From Candidatus Pelagibacter sp. FZCC0015 (GTDB lineage Bacteria; Pseudomonadota; Alphaproteobacteria; Pelagibacterales; Pelagibacteraceae), in contig NZ_CP031125.1 of NCBI RefSeq assembly GCF_007833635.1, positions 992,001 to 1,056,000 on the forward strand: a stretch of 64,000 bases of DNA. Direction: 5' to 3'. Numbering within the stretch: position 1 is the stretch's first letter; each line of letters begins with the position of its first letter. Shown in pieces: positions 51,644 to 61,462 of the stretch. The notes below the pieces were generated by a model. The model saw only the letters and a list, made by a program, of their open reading frames with translations, did not search any database and had not been told where the DNA came from. The translations under genes and the position numbers were made by a program.

Positions 51644-52762
51644 ATGAATAAAGATTTAAATTCTATTGGTTTAGATAAAAAACCTTCAGATACTACCGTA
51701 GTTGTTGCAATGTCGGGTGGAGTAGATTCTTCCACTGTAGCAGGCATTATGAAAAAGGAAGGATATAATGTAATTGGAATAACTTTAAAACTTTATGACG
51801 ATGGTAAAGAAGTAGCAGCATCAAAACAATGTTGTTCAGGTCAAGATATAATGGACGCCAAACGTGTTGCACACAAATTAGGTATAGAGCATAAAATTTT
51901 ATATTACCAAGATAAGTTTAAACAAGGTGTTATAGATAATTTTGTTGAGAGTTATTTAAAGGGCGAAACTCCAATTCCATGTGTTCAGTGTAATCAAACT
52001 GTTAAATTTAAAGATTTATTTGAAGTTTCAAAAGAACTAAAAGCTGATGCTTTAGTTACTGGTCATTATGTTAAAAGTATTACCGAAAATAAAACTACCA
52101 ACATGTATAGAGCCATAGATGAAAACAGAGATCAAAGTTATTTTTTATTTAATACAACAAGAGAACAACTAGATTATTTAAGATTTCCATTAGGTGGAAT
52201 GTTAAAAGACAAAACCAGAGAAATTGCAAAAAATTTAGACTTAAATGTTGCTGACAAACCTGATAGTCAAGACATCTGTTTTGTTCCGAATGGCGATTAT
52301 GCTTCAGTAATACAAAAGTTTAGACCAGACTCTTTTCATAAAGGAAATATAAAAAATTTAGATGGTGAGGTAATTGGTGTTCATGATGGAATTATAAATT
52401 TTACAATTGGACAACGTAAAGGCATTAAAGTTTCAGATAAAGAAGCCCTTTACGTGTTAAAGATAAATTCTGATAAAAATGAAATAATAGTTGGTCCTAA
52501 AGAAAAACTTGGAAAAAAAACAATTTCTTTAAAGAAAATAAATTTACTAACTAACAAAGAGGATTTAGATCAAAATTTATTTGTTAAAGTTAGATCTACC
52601 GGAAGTCTTTTAGAGGCAAAAGTTGATTTAATAGATAATAATAATGCAAAAGTTAATTTAGCAATTCCTGAAGATGGTATTTCACCTGGTCAGGCATGTG
52701 TTTTTTATCGTAAAGACCAGTTTGGTCACAAAGTACTTGGTGGTGGTTGGATTAAAGAATAG
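51644..52762 (+). CDS. mnmA: tRNA-specific 2-thiouridylase MnmA
   Basis: A 372-residue enzyme that adds sulfur to U34 of Glu, Gln and Lys tRNAs. The PP-loop MSGGVDSS lies at residues 23-30, the first catalytic Cys in CVQCN near 109-113, the second in SQDICFVP near 204-211 (Cys208), and the RNA-binding GxRKG motif in IGQRKGI. The C-terminal beta-barrel ends SPGQACVFY. It is divergent from DUF3553 by 41 bp. The 40-residue insert near residue 45 ([12 protein letters not shown]) is normal for the alphaproteobacterial type. Confidence 0.96.
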   Translation: MNKDLNSIGLDKKPSDTTVVVAMSGGVDSSTVAGIMKKEGYNVIGITLKLYDDGKEVAASKQCCSGQDIMDAKRVAHKLGIEHKILYYQDKFKQGVIDNFVESYLKGETPIPCVQCNQTVKFKDLFEVSKELKADALVTGHYVKSITENKTTNMYRAIDENRDQSYFLFNTTREQLDYLRFPLGGMLKDKTREIAKNLDLNVADKPDSQDICFVPNGDYASVIQKFRPDSFHKGNIKNLDGEVIGVHDGIINFTIGQRKGIKVSDKEALYVLKINSDKNEIIVGPKEKLGKKTISLKKINLLTNKEDLDQNLFVKVRSTGSLLEAKVDLIDNNNAKVNLAIPEDGISPGQACVFYRKDQFGHKVLGGGWIKE

Positions 52763-52770
52763 CAGAAGAA

Positions 52771-52854
52771 TTATTTCTTCTTATTTTTTCTTTTAGCTCT
52801 TCTTTTTTTAGACCCTTGTTTTCTTCGGCCTCTATGTTTCTTTGGGTAACTCAT
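52771..52854 (-). CDS. Very basic 27-residue peptide
   Basis: The ATG at 52854 gives MSYPKKHRGRRKQGSKKRRA and seven more basic residues: about two thirds of its 27 residues are Lys or Arg and there are no acidic ones. It resembles tiny ribosomal proteins in composition but matches none that I can name (not THX, bL36 or bS22). It converges with mnmA, 8 bp between stops. The GC content is higher than its surroundings because of its Arg/Gly codons, which argues for selection on the protein. Confidence 0.5.
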   Translation of the reverse strand: MSYPKKHRGRRKQGSKKRRAKRKNKKK

Positions 52855-52926
52855 TTAGTCCTATTTTAATTTTATTGACGTTTTTCAAGGGATATAGCAT
52901 TGTCTTAATAACATATCAAATTTATT

Positions 52927-54102
52927 ATGGTTAATTCTTTCAAAACTTTCCTGAAACATACAGCTAAGGATTTTCACAATCAGTCAGTAAATCCTCCAGT
53001 AGTTAGAGCTTCTACAATTATCTTTAAGTCAATGAAAGATATTAGAAAAACTCAAGCTAAGGCAATTAAAAATCCAACGGGAGGACACTATGATTATGGA
53101 AGACAAGGCACATCAACAACTTATATATTACAAAAAATTTTAACTAAGCTTGAAGAAAGTTATCATGTTTTTACTACACCAACAGGTTTTGGTGCAGTTT
53201 TTTTAGCTATATTCAGTGTGACTAGACCAGGTGACGAAATTATTGCTGCAGATCCTGTTTATAGTCCAACAAGATTATTAACTGAAAATTTTTTAAAAGA
53301 ATTTAATATCAAAACGTCTTTTTATAATCCACATGATTTAAAAACATTAGAAAAAAGTATTACAAAAAAAACAAAGTTAATTTTTGTTGAGAATCCAGGT
53401 AGTAACTCTTTTGATTTTCAAGATATTGGAAAAATTCTATCAATTGCAAAAAAACACAAAGTTTTAACAGCAATAGACAACACTTGGGGAACACCTTACT
53501 TCTTAAAACCTATTAAATTGGGCTTTGATATGTCTATCGTATCTGCAACAAAATATTACTCAGGTCATTCGGATGTAATGGGTGGTTCATTAGCTGTTAA
53601 TAAAAAAGTATTTCCAAAAGTTAAAGCTGCTGAGAGGATTACAGGTTTAAGATTAGGACCTGATGATGCCTATTTAATTACAAGAGGTTTAAGGACTTTA
53701 GATGTTAGATTAGATAGACACAGAGAAAATGCAAAAAAAGTTGCTGAGTTTTTATCTAAATTCAAAAATATAAAACTACTATATCCATATAAAAAAGATT
53801 CCTACAATTTTAGAATGTGGAAAAAATATTACTCAGGAGCATCTGGGCTAATGGGTTTAAAGATAAAATGCAAAAATATTAATTCTGTAAGAAAATTTGT
53901 TAATTCATTAAAATTATTTGGGTACGGTTACAGTTGGGGAGGTTTTGAAAGTTTAGCTTTACATCAAGAATATAGAGAGACAGGTAATAGAAAATTTTTA
54001 AAATTAGCAAAAGATGAGCATCTTGTGAGATTACATATTGGCTTAGAAGATCCCAAAGACCTAATAGCTGATTTAAAAAAGGCTCTAAAGTTTATTAAAT
54101 GA
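52927..54102 (+). CDS. metC: Cystathionine beta-lyase (MetC-type PLP enzyme)
   Basis: A 391-residue member of the Cys/Met metabolism PLP family. GHYDYGRQGTSTTYILQK near residues 54-71 (substrate Tyr/Arg region), TIDNTWGTPY-like AIDNTWGTPYFLKP near 180-193 with the PLP Asp, and the Schiff-base Lys in SATKYYSGHSDVMGG near 201-215 are clear. RGLRTLDVRL and the C-terminal GLEDPKDLIADL are typical of MetC. It splits cystathionine to homocysteine, ammonia and pyruvate. It overlaps the MFS gene by 4 bp. Confidence 0.9.
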   Translation: MVNSFKTFLKHTAKDFHNQSVNPPVVRASTIIFKSMKDIRKTQAKAIKNPTGGHYDYGRQGTSTTYILQKILTKLEESYHVFTTPTGFGAVFLAIFSVTRPGDEIIAADPVYSPTRLLTENFLKEFNIKTSFYNPHDLKTLEKSITKKTKLIFVENPGSNSFDFQDIGKILSIAKKHKVLTAIDNTWGTPYFLKPIKLGFDMSIVSATKYYSGHSDVMGGSLAVNKKVFPKVKAAERITGLRLGPDDAYLITRGLRTLDVRLDRHRENAKKVAEFLSKFKNIKLLYPYKKDSYNFRMWKKYYSGASGLMGLKIKCKNINSVRKFVNSLKLFGYGYSWGGFESLALHQEYRETGNRKFLKLAKDEHLVRLHIGLEDPKDLIADLKKALKFIK

Positions 54103-55319
54103 GCTCAGAAAATTTTACCATAAGCAAGAAAGCGTTAATTACATTAATTGCTGCATCTATAGTTGTAATTATTTCTTTAGGAATAAGACAGACGTTTGGA
54201 TTATTTTATTTTGATTTTAATGCTGACTTAGATATTTCCATTTCTCATTTTGGATTTGTTATGGGATTACAGTTATTACTCTGGGGAGTATTTAGTCCTT
54301 TGTTTGGTGTAATTACTGACAAGTATGGAGGAGCAGTTGCAATATTTATTGGTTTTGTTTTTTATTTGATAGGGGTTTTATTTTTTTATTCTGGATTTAA
54401 TAGTGGAGGCTATTTCACTTTAACCATAGGAGTAATGATAGGAATTGGCTTAGGTTCTACTGCAATAGGTATCCCGGTATCAGTTGTAGCCAAACATTTT
54501 CCAGCATCAAACAGAACTATTGCTACAGGAATTGTTACATGCGCAGGATCTTTTGGATATTTTGTTTCACCTTTACTTGTAAGATATTCTTTAGTTGAAA
54601 CAGGTTGGGAAAATACACTTTTGTATTTTTGTCTTCTTTTAGGAGTTGGATTGGTGGTATCACTATTTGTCAGTACTCCAAAAATACCTGTAGGAGTTAA
54701 TCAAGACAATAACCAAACAGCAAGGGAAGCGCTAAAAGAAGCATTTGCAAATAAAAGTTTTATTTATCTTACTTTGGGTTTTTTTGTTTGTGGTTGGCAT
54801 ATTGCTCTAGTAGCAACACACATTCCAACTTATATGGCAGATAAAGGTTTGCCTGATTGGACACCTGCAATGGTTTTAGCTTTGATTGGCGTATTTAATA
54901 TGGCAGGTACTATTACAAGCGGTTATTTAGCAACAAGGTATAGTAAGAAAAAAATTTTAAGTGCTATTTATCTTTTAAGAGGAGTTTCCATAATTTATTT
55001 TATTTTCTTACCACCAAGTATTTTTAACTCTGTAGTTTTTGGAGTTACTTTTGGTTTTTTATGGCTATCCACAGTTCCTCCAACAAATGGAATAGTTGCC
55101 CATATATTTGGCACAAAATACGTTGGACTTTTATATGGAATAGTATTTGTGAGTCATCAAATAGGATCTTTCTTGGGTGCGTATCTTGGTGGTGTATTTT
55201 ATGAATTAAATGGAAATTTTGATTATGCATGGTACGGATCTATCGCATTATCAATTTTTGCAGGTTTGATACATTTACCTATAGTAGAGAAAGCAATTGA
55301 AAGAACTCAACCAGCATAA
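54099..55319 (+). CDS. MFS transporter
   Basis: A 406-residue major facilitator protein with 12 predicted helices and the loop 2-3 motif GVITDKYGG near residues 75-83. The start IRQTFGLFYFDFNADLDIS is like the OFA/monocarboxylate-type MFS proteins, which carry organic anions. It overlaps metC at its start (4 bp) and pabB at its end (23 bp). The substrate is not known; its operon place is shared with both amino-acid and folate genes. Confidence 0.88.
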   Translation: MSSENFTISKKALITLIAASIVVIISLGIRQTFGLFYFDFNADLDISISHFGFVMGLQLLLWGVFSPLFGVITDKYGGAVAIFIGFVFYLIGVLFFYSGFNSGGYFTLTIGVMIGIGLGSTAIGIPVSVVAKHFPASNRTIATGIVTCAGSFGYFVSPLLVRYSLVETGWENTLLYFCLLLGVGLVVSLFVSTPKIPVGVNQDNNQTAREALKEAFANKSFIYLTLGFFVCGWHIALVATHIPTYMADKGLPDWTPAMVLALIGVFNMAGTITSGYLATRYSKKKILSAIYLLRGVSIIYFIFLPPSIFNSVVFGVTFGFLWLSTVPPTNGIVAHIFGTKYVGLLYGIVFVSHQIGSFLGAYLGGVFYELNGNFDYAWYGSIALSIFAGLIHLPIVEKAIERTQPA

Positions 55320-56511
55320 ATTTAAATTTAACCCATATTTAGAGGATCTGTATCAATCAGATAAGCCTTTAATAATTTACAAAGTAGATGATGGGTATAA
55401 TATTTATACAGATTTTTCAAAAAAGATCATTTTAACAAAAAAAAATATACATAAATTTCTTAATTCGTTAGAGAAAAAAAAATATAAAAAAGAAACAGAT
55501 TTATATCTTGGATTTTTTGGTTATGAAATTTTATGTAATTTGATTGGTATTAATTTAAAAAATAAAAAGAGGATAAACTTTTATAAAGGAATTTTTTATA
55601 AACCTGAGACTATAATTAAAATTAGAAAAGATATTAAAGTTATATCTAATATAAAAAAGCATACATTCAATTATCAATTCAACAAAACTCAAATACTTAG
55701 TCCTTTCAAGGTAAATATTTCTTATACAAAATATAAAAAAATATTTGAATTATTTTCAAAAAAAATAAGAGAAGGCGAGACTTATCAAATTAAAATTTGT
55801 ACAAAATATAAGAATGAATCATTAATTAATCCTATTAATTTTTTTTGGAAATTAATGCGTGTTAACTCATCTCCTGAGTCATTTATGATAAAAGATAAGG
55901 ATTACTCTATAGTAAGTTGCTCTCCTGAAACATTAATTGATAAGAAAAAAAATAAAATTATAACAAAACCAATAGCGGGCACATTTAAGAAAAAAATACT
56001 ATCCAATAAAAATATAGCTCTAAAATATTTTAAAAATAACGAAAAAGAAACTAAAGAACACAACATGATAGTTGATATGGAAAGAAGCGATTTATCCAAA
56101 ATTTGTAAACCCGGAAGTGTCAAAATACTCAAAAAAAAATATGTAGAGGAATACAAGCACCTTTTTCATTATGTGACTTCAATTGGTGGAATATTAAAAA
56201 AAAATACAAAATTGATTGATATCATTAAGGCAATGATGCCGGGAGGATCCGTAATTGGCTGTCCCAAGATAAGAACATTAGAACTTTTAAACAATCAAGA
56301 AAAAGAAAGTAGAAATATTTTTACAGGAAGTTTTGGACTTATTAAATTTAATCAAGATATGAAGTTTAATATTATAATTAGATCTATATTAAATTATAAA
56401 AATCAATCAGAGATCTCTGCTGCGTCTGGAGTAGTATTAGATAGTTCCCCTAAGAAAGAATTTAATGAAAATTATATTAAAGCAAAATCTTTATTGGAGT
56501 TATTTAAATGA
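55297..56511 (+). CDS. pabB: Aminodeoxychorismate / anthranilate synthase component I
   Basis: A 404-residue chorismate-utilising enzyme, starting with TTG at 55297 since no ATG fits before the conserved core. The core includes GETYQIKICTK near 160-170, the KPIAGTF segment at 224-230, EHNMIVDMERSDL near 253-265, MMPGGSVIGCPK and the final GVVLDSSPKKEF. Genome context (pabA and pabC follow) says PABA synthesis, but PIAGT has Ala227 where classic PabB has the nucleophile Lys and TrpE has Ala. It overlaps MFS by 23 bp and pabA by 4 bp. Confidence 0.85.
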   Translation: MKELNQHKFKFNPYLEDLYQSDKPLIIYKVDDGYNIYTDFSKKIILTKKNIHKFLNSLEKKKYKKETDLYLGFFGYEILCNLIGINLKNKKRINFYKGIFYKPETIIKIRKDIKVISNIKKHTFNYQFNKTQILSPFKVNISYTKYKKIFELFSKKIREGETYQIKICTKYKNESLINPINFFWKLMRVNSSPESFMIKDKDYSIVSCSPETLIDKKKNKIITKPIAGTFKKKILSNKNIALKYFKNNEKETKEHNMIVDMERSDLSKICKPGSVKILKKKYVEEYKHLFHYVTSIGGILKKNTKLIDIIKAMMPGGSVIGCPKIRTLELLNNQEKESRNIFTGSFGLIKFNQDMKFNIIIRSILNYKNQSEISAASGVVLDSSPKKEFNENYIKAKSLLELFK

Positions 56512-57065
56512 TTTACATTATAGATCATCAAGATTCTTTTACTTGGAATGTTGTTCATCAATTTGCAAAATTTGATAAAGTTTTTTGTTCAAATTATTAT
56601 GAGTTAAATAACAAATTACTTGATAAAAGTGATGTGATCGTTTTATCACCAGGACCTGGATCACCAAAGGATTATCCTACTACTTCAAATATTTATAAAA
56701 AATACAAAGGAAGGAAAAAAATTATTGGCATTTGTCTTGGTTATCAAATGATTTTACATAATGAAGGAGGCAAAATAATACAGCAAAAAAAAATTTATCA
56801 TGGTTTTCAATCCAAAATAAAAACAAATAATCAAAGTAAAATTTTTAAAAACAATCAACAGTTTAAAGTTGGAAGATATCATTCATTAAAATTAATGGAG
56901 CCATTTAAATCGAATTCAATTAAAATAACTATGAGATGTAGTAAAACAAAAATACCTATGGGCCTTGAGGACAATCAAAATAAAATATATGGGTTTCAAT
57001 TTCATCCAGAATCTTTTTTAACAGAAAATGGCAACACTATTATTAAAAAAATCTTATCAGCTTAG
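56508..57065 (+). CDS. pabA: Aminodeoxychorismate synthase glutamine amidotransferase component II
   Basis: A 185-residue class I glutamine amidotransferase. The triad is visible: Cys76 in GICLGYQ, and His/Glu in GFQFHPESF near 162-170. The oxyanion-loop SPGPGSPKDY lies near 47-56. It releases ammonia from glutamine for PabB. It overlaps pabB by 4 bp and pabC by 38 bp. The family also includes TrpG; the downstream lyase supports PabA. Confidence 0.9.
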   Translation: MIYIIDHQDSFTWNVVHQFAKFDKVFCSNYYELNNKLLDKSDVIVLSPGPGSPKDYPTTSNIYKKYKGRKKIIGICLGYQMILHNEGGKIIQQKKIYHGFQSKIKTNNQSKIFKNNQQFKVGRYHSLKLMEPFKSNSIKITMRCSKTKIPMGLEDNQNKIYGFQFHPESFLTENGNTIIKKILSA

Positions 57066-57771
57066 CAATCTTAAAGAAGTTACTTTCAAGGATCTTTGGG
57101 GATCTAGAGGTGTATTCACCACAATGCGAATGGTTGGAAAACCTCTTAAGCTAATACTTTTAAAACCGCATTTAGAGAACTTAATAAAATCTACAAAAAA
57201 ATATGGAATAAGAAAAAAAAATTTAAAAAACATAATTAAATATTTAATTAACAAAAACACTATATACAAAGGTCCTGATAATTTATTTCGTATAGCGTTA
57301 AATAAAAAACTGATATCAGTCTCAATTAGAAAAAGACCAAAACCAAAAAGTAATTTTAATCTCTTATTGTTTAAATATAAACGTGTAGAACCAAATTACA
57401 AAAATCTCTATTATAAAAAAATATTAGCAAAATTAAGCAAAGTTGATTCAACTAAATTTGATATTGCTCTAGTCGCAAATGATAAAATTTTAGAAACTGG
57501 TACTTCAAATTTAGTTTTTGTGAAAAATGGAAAGATTTTTTCACCTAAAAAAAATTGTTATTTTGGAAATACAATTAAATTTATAAGTAAGAAAATTAAA
57601 ATTAATTTTAAAGATATTTCCATTAAATCAATTAATGATTATGATGAAATAATACTTATCGGATCTGGCAAAGGAGTAACATCAGTTTCAAAAATAAATG
57701 ACCTTAAATGGAGGAGAAGAAAGAGTAATTGCTTCAATAAATTAAATAAAATATATAATTCTCTTTTTTAA
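57028..57771 (+). CDS. pabC: 4-amino-4-deoxychorismate lyase (class IV PLP aminotransferase fold)
   Basis: A 247-residue class IV PLP-fold protein. GSRGVFTTMR near residues 24-33 is the N-terminal family motif, YYKKILAKLSKVD near 127-139 contains the likely PLP Lys, ILETGTSNLVFVKNGKIFSP near 157-176 is the fold signature. It would split aminodeoxychorismate to PABA and pyruvate. The ATG at 57028 lies 38 bp inside pabA; no better start is seen before the conserved GVFTTMR. It closes the pabBAC set and is followed by a HIT gene. Confidence 0.8.
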   Translation: MATLLLKKSYQLSNLKEVTFKDLWGSRGVFTTMRMVGKPLKLILLKPHLENLIKSTKKYGIRKKNLKNIIKYLINKNTIYKGPDNLFRIALNKKLISVSIRKRPKPKSNFNLLLFKYKRVEPNYKNLYYKKILAKLSKVDSTKFDIALVANDKILETGTSNLVFVKNGKIFSPKKNCYFGNTIKFISKKIKINFKDISIKSINDYDEIILIGSGKGVTSVSKINDLKWRRRKSNCFNKLNKIYNSLF

Positions 57772-57773
57772 AT

Positions 57774-58172
57774 ATGAAAGATCCAAACAACCCTTGTATA
57801 TTTTGCAAAATCAGAAAAGAAGAGCTCCAGTTTGAAAACCAATTAGCTTATTCATCTAAGGATAGCTATCCTGTCTCAGAACTTCATAGTCTTATAGTTC
57901 CTAAAAGACATGTAGAGACATATTTTGATCTTACCAAAGAGGAAATTCAGGCATGCAATGAGTTAATTTTAAAAACTAAAGAAAGAATTTTAAAACAAGA
58001 TTCTAGTGTTAAAGGTTTTAATCTAGGTACAAATGCAGGAAAATCTGCAGGCCAATCAATTATGCATTGCCATATTCATTTAATTCCAAGAAGAGAAGGG
58101 GATGTAGACAATCCTCAGGGTGGTGTTAGGTCAGTGATTCCCAATAAACAACACTACAAACGTAAACCCTGA
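57774..58172 (+). CDS. HIT family protein
   Basis: A 132-residue histidine-triad nucleotide hydrolase or transferase. The triad is His98-Cys-His100-Ile-His102 (MHCHIHLIPR). Cys8 and Cys11 (PCIFCKI) with His46 (VPKRH) could bind structural zinc as in other HIT proteins. Members cleave nucleotide phosphoramidates or Ap4A. It follows pabC by 2 bp, but a shared function is not clear. Confidence 0.9.
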   Translation: MKDPNNPCIFCKIRKEELQFENQLAYSSKDSYPVSELHSLIVPKRHVETYFDLTKEEIQACNELILKTKERILKQDSSVKGFNLGTNAGKSAGQSIMHCHIHLIPRREGDVDNPQGGVRSVIPNKQHYKRKP

Positions 58173-58277
58173 GTTGTTATTAAAGACAAATTGACCAATA
58201 CTTTTGGTTGAACTCTATAAATATCTAGAATAGAAAACCTTAAATTAATTCAATTTTATTTTACAAGGATATTCAAA

Positions 58278-59078
58278 ATGTTTGCAACAAATCCTTTTTC
58301 AATTTTAGCCGAGACAGTTCCATCTGTAGTTATGCAAGGTTTTGTGGTGTTAATGATTTTATTGATTGTTGCAGGTACTCTTTTAGACATAATTCATAAA
58401 AAGAATGTTAAGTATTTTTTTGAAAATGCTAAAAAAGCAAAAAAAAATGCAACTAAAGAATTAACAACTGGTGAAAGAATAGCTGTTGTTTCAAAAACAA
58501 TTGCATACGACATTGGTACAACATCAGAACTAGGTGCTGGTAAAAGAAGAGTAGCACACCTTCTAGGAATGTATGGAACTATATTGTTTTGGATTGGGTC
58601 TGTTGTGATGATATTTTGTTATTCATCAGCAAATGCGGAAACGCCAACTATTTGGCCAATGATCTGGCATGTAGGTGCTTTAATGACTATCTTAGGTGGT
58701 TCGTGGTTTTGGTTCTTCTTAAGGGTTGATGTTTATTCTGAAGCTCAACCTTGGTACAGAATTATTAAAGCAGATTTATTTGTATTAGCTCTGATTGCAA
58801 CTTCCTTAACTGGATTTATTTGGTCATATCTTCAAAGTTTAAATTTAGAGGGAAGATGGGATGCAAATTTATTTTTAGTATTATTTATAGTTTCAAACCT
58901 AGTTTTATTCGGAGGAGTTTATTGGTCTAAGTTTGCACATATGTTTTACAAACCTGGTGCAGCAATACAAAAAAATTTAGCAGAAGCAGATGGTTCTAGA
59001 GATAATTTACCTCCACCTGCAGATGCACCTGAACAATTTGGTTTAGGTATTAAAAGAGAACAACCTAAACATTATTAA
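58278..59078 (+). CDS. aprM: AprM, membrane protein of the APS reductase locus
   Basis: A 266-residue membrane protein with about five helices (residues 17-38, 95-115, 128-150, 168-190, 203-222). The soluble tail is polar and proline rich (DNLPPPADAPEQF). Such a protein, AprM, replaces the QmoABC complex beside aprBA in several sulfur-oxidising and SAR11-type bacteria and is thought to pass electrons between AprBA and the quinone pool. The place right before aprB supports this call. A good AAGGA Shine-Dalgarno is present. Electron route is by inference. Confidence 0.85.
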   Translation: MFATNPFSILAETVPSVVMQGFVVLMILLIVAGTLLDIIHKKNVKYFFENAKKAKKNATKELTTGERIAVVSKTIAYDIGTTSELGAGKRRVAHLLGMYGTILFWIGSVVMIFCYSSANAETPTIWPMIWHVGALMTILGGSWFWFFLRVDVYSEAQPWYRIIKADLFVLALIATSLTGFIWSYLQSLNLEGRWDANLFLVLFIVSNLVLFGGVYWSKFAHMFYKPGAAIQKNLAEADGSRDNLPPPADAPEQFGLGIKREQPKHY

Positions 59079-59111
59079 TTATGATAAAATTAAAAAAGGA
59101 GAGAGAATAAT

Positions 59112-59582
59112 ATGTCAACATTTGTTTATATGACAAGATGTGATGGCTGTGGTCATTGCGTAGATATTTGCCCATCAGATATAATGCACATTGATGAAAA
59201 TATTAGACGTGCAAAAAATATTGAACCTAACTTTTGTTGGGAATGTTATTCTTGTGTCAAAGCTTGTCCTAACCACGCTATTGATGTTAGAGGATATGCA
59301 GATTTTGCTCCAATGGGACATAGCGTTAGAGTAAGAAGGGAAGAAGAAAAAGGAACAATCTCTTGGAAAATTAAATTTAGAAATGGAACTGAAAAAAACT
59401 TTGTATCTCCAATCACAACTAAGCCTTGGGGAAAATTTATTCCTAAATTAGCTGATGGGGACAAACCTAATCAAGGTGAGATAAATTCACAAAGATTATA
59501 CACTGAACCAGAAGGGCTAAATATAGATGGAGAGCTTCCAACTGTACCCAAAGAGTCGTTCAAAAAAGGAGTTTACTATTAA
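59112..59582 (+). CDS. aprB: Adenylylsulfate reductase beta subunit
   Basis: A 156-residue iron-sulfur protein. Two [4Fe-4S] motifs are seen: CDGCGHCVDICP at residues 10-21 and CWECYSCVKACP near 42-53, the second without the long insert of common ferredoxins. The C-terminal part (from about residue 70) is the AprB-specific tail that wraps around AprA. It shuttles electrons to the FAD of AprA during APS/sulfite interconversion. The stop overlaps the aprA ATG by one base. Confidence 0.95.
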   Translation: MSTFVYMTRCDGCGHCVDICPSDIMHIDENIRRAKNIEPNFCWECYSCVKACPNHAIDVRGYADFAPMGHSVRVRREEEKGTISWKIKFRNGTEKNFVSPITTKPWGKFIPKLADGDKPNQGEINSQRLYTEPEGLNIDGELPTVPKESFKKGVYY

Positions 59583-61441
59583 TGGCTAGTCATAAAACAC
59601 ATTACGAAGATTGCGATATATTAGTTGTAGGTGGAGGAATGGCTGGAACTGGTGCTACTTTTGAAGCAAGACACTGGGGTAGAGACATGAAAATTGTTTG
59701 TGTTGAAAAAGCTAACATTGATAGAAGTGGAGCTGTTGCTCAAGGACTTTATGCAATTAACTGCTACATGGGAATGCAATGGGGTGAAAACCAACCAGAG
59801 GATCACGTTAGATATGCAAGAAATGATTTGATGGGAATGGTAAGAGAGGATTTAGGTTATGACATGGCTCGTCATGTAGACTCTACAGTTCACATGTTTG
59901 ATGAATGGGGTCTGCCTATGATGAAGAATGAAGAAACTGGAAGATACTTAAGAGAAGGTAAATGGCAGATTATGATCCATGGTGAAAGTTACAAACCTAT
60001 TGTTGCTGAGGCAGCAAAAAAATCTGCAGATAAAATTTATAACAGAATAATGATTACTCATCTTTTAATGGACGAGTCTCAAGATAACAGAATTGGCGGA
60101 GCAGTTGGCTTTAATATGAGAACTGGTGATTTCCACGTATTTAGAGCAAAAGCAGTAATTGTTGCTGCTGGTGGAGCTTCACACATCTTTAAACCAAGAG
60201 CGGTTGGAGAAGGAATGGGAAGAACTTGGTATGCACCATGGAGTAATGGATCTGCATATGCATTACCTATTGCAGCAGGTGCGAAGATGACTCAAATGGA
60301 AAACAGAATTGTATTATGTAGATTTAAAGACGGTTATGGTCCAGTTGGAGCGTATTTCCTTCATTTAAAAACATACACACAAAATGCTAATGGTGAAAAT
60401 TATGAGAAAAAATGGTATGACCAAACTAAAGAGTTAGTTGGAGAATATATTGATCATCATCCAACTCCAACTTGCTTGAGAAACCATGCTTTTATTCAAG
60501 AGGTAGCTGCAGGCGGTGGACCAATCCACATGGTAACTACTGAAGCTTTTCAAGACCCGCATTTAGAAACAGTGGGTTGGGAAAATTTCTTAGGAATGAC
60601 TGTTGGGCAAGCTGTTGTTTGGGCATCTCAAAACATTGATCCAAAATATACAAATCCCGAATTAACTACATCTGAACCTTATGTAATGGGTTCTCATGCT
60701 ACTTGTTCTGGTGCATGGGTAAGTGGCCCTGAGGATTTATCACCTCCAGAATATTTCTGGGGTTATAACAGAATGTTAACTATTGATGGTTTATTTGGTG
60801 CAGGAGATACAGTTGGTGGAAGCGCCCATAAGTTTTCATCTGGATCTTTTACAGAAGGAAGATTAGCTGCAAAAGCTGCTGTTAAATACATTGAAGATAA
60901 AAAAGCTGAAGGTGTAAAAGTTTCAGATAAACAGTGTGAGGATTTCAAGACTGCAGTTTATAAACCACTAGAAAACTACACAGTTGCTAGAAATGAGATA
61001 ACTGGTGGAACAGTTTCTCCTAGCTATATATCTCCAATTCAAGGTCTTCAAAGATTACAGAAAATCATGGATGAATATGTTGGTGGAATTACCTCAAATT
61101 ACATGACCAATGGTAATATGCTTAAAAGAGGACTTGAGTTGTTAGATTGGCTACAGGAAGACTTAGAGCACGTTGGAGCTGAAGATTATCACCAACTTAT
61201 GAGAGCTTGGGAGTTAAAACATAGAGCTTTGACTTCTCAGTGTGTAACAGAACATACTTTATTTAGAGAAGAGACTAGATGGCCAGGGTACTATTATAGA
61301 GGCGATCATATGAAACTTGATGATGAAAATTGGCATTGTTTAACAGTTTCTAGAAGAGATCCTAAAACTGGTAAATTTAGTATGGAGAAAGTTCCTGTCT
61401 ACCATATAGTGGATGAGAACGAGAAGAAAAAAGCTTCGTAG
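59582..61441 (+). CDS. aprA: Adenylylsulfate reductase alpha subunit
   Basis: A 619-residue flavoprotein of the fumarate-reductase class. The FAD motif ILVVGGGMAGTGATFEA is near residues 13-29, AKAVIVAAGGASHIFKPR near 183-200 and the C-terminal helical domain begins near 480. Members interconvert APS and sulfite plus AMP. SAR11 AprA belongs, as published phylogenies show, to the sulfur-oxidiser-type lineage; a role in oxidising sulfite from organosulfur compounds such as taurine or DMSP is likely. It forms one operon with aprM and aprB. Confidence 0.96.
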   Translation: MASHKTHYEDCDILVVGGGMAGTGATFEARHWGRDMKIVCVEKANIDRSGAVAQGLYAINCYMGMQWGENQPEDHVRYARNDLMGMVREDLGYDMARHVDSTVHMFDEWGLPMMKNEETGRYLREGKWQIMIHGESYKPIVAEAAKKSADKIYNRIMITHLLMDESQDNRIGGAVGFNMRTGDFHVFRAKAVIVAAGGASHIFKPRAVGEGMGRTWYAPWSNGSAYALPIAAGAKMTQMENRIVLCRFKDGYGPVGAYFLHLKTYTQNANGENYEKKWYDQTKELVGEYIDHHPTPTCLRNHAFIQEVAAGGGPIHMVTTEAFQDPHLETVGWENFLGMTVGQAVVWASQNIDPKYTNPELTTSEPYVMGSHATCSGAWVSGPEDLSPPEYFWGYNRMLTIDGLFGAGDTVGGSAHKFSSGSFTEGRLAAKAAVKYIEDKKAEGVKVSDKQCEDFKTAVYKPLENYTVARNEITGGTVSPSYISPIQGLQRLQKIMDEYVGGITSNYMTNGNMLKRGLELLDWLQEDLEHVGAEDYHQLMRAWELKHRALTSQCVTEHTLFREETRWPGYYYRGDHMKLDDENWHCLTVSRRDPKTGKFSMEKVPVYHIVDENEKKKAS

Positions 61442-61462
61442 TAAATAATTTAATTAAATCAA

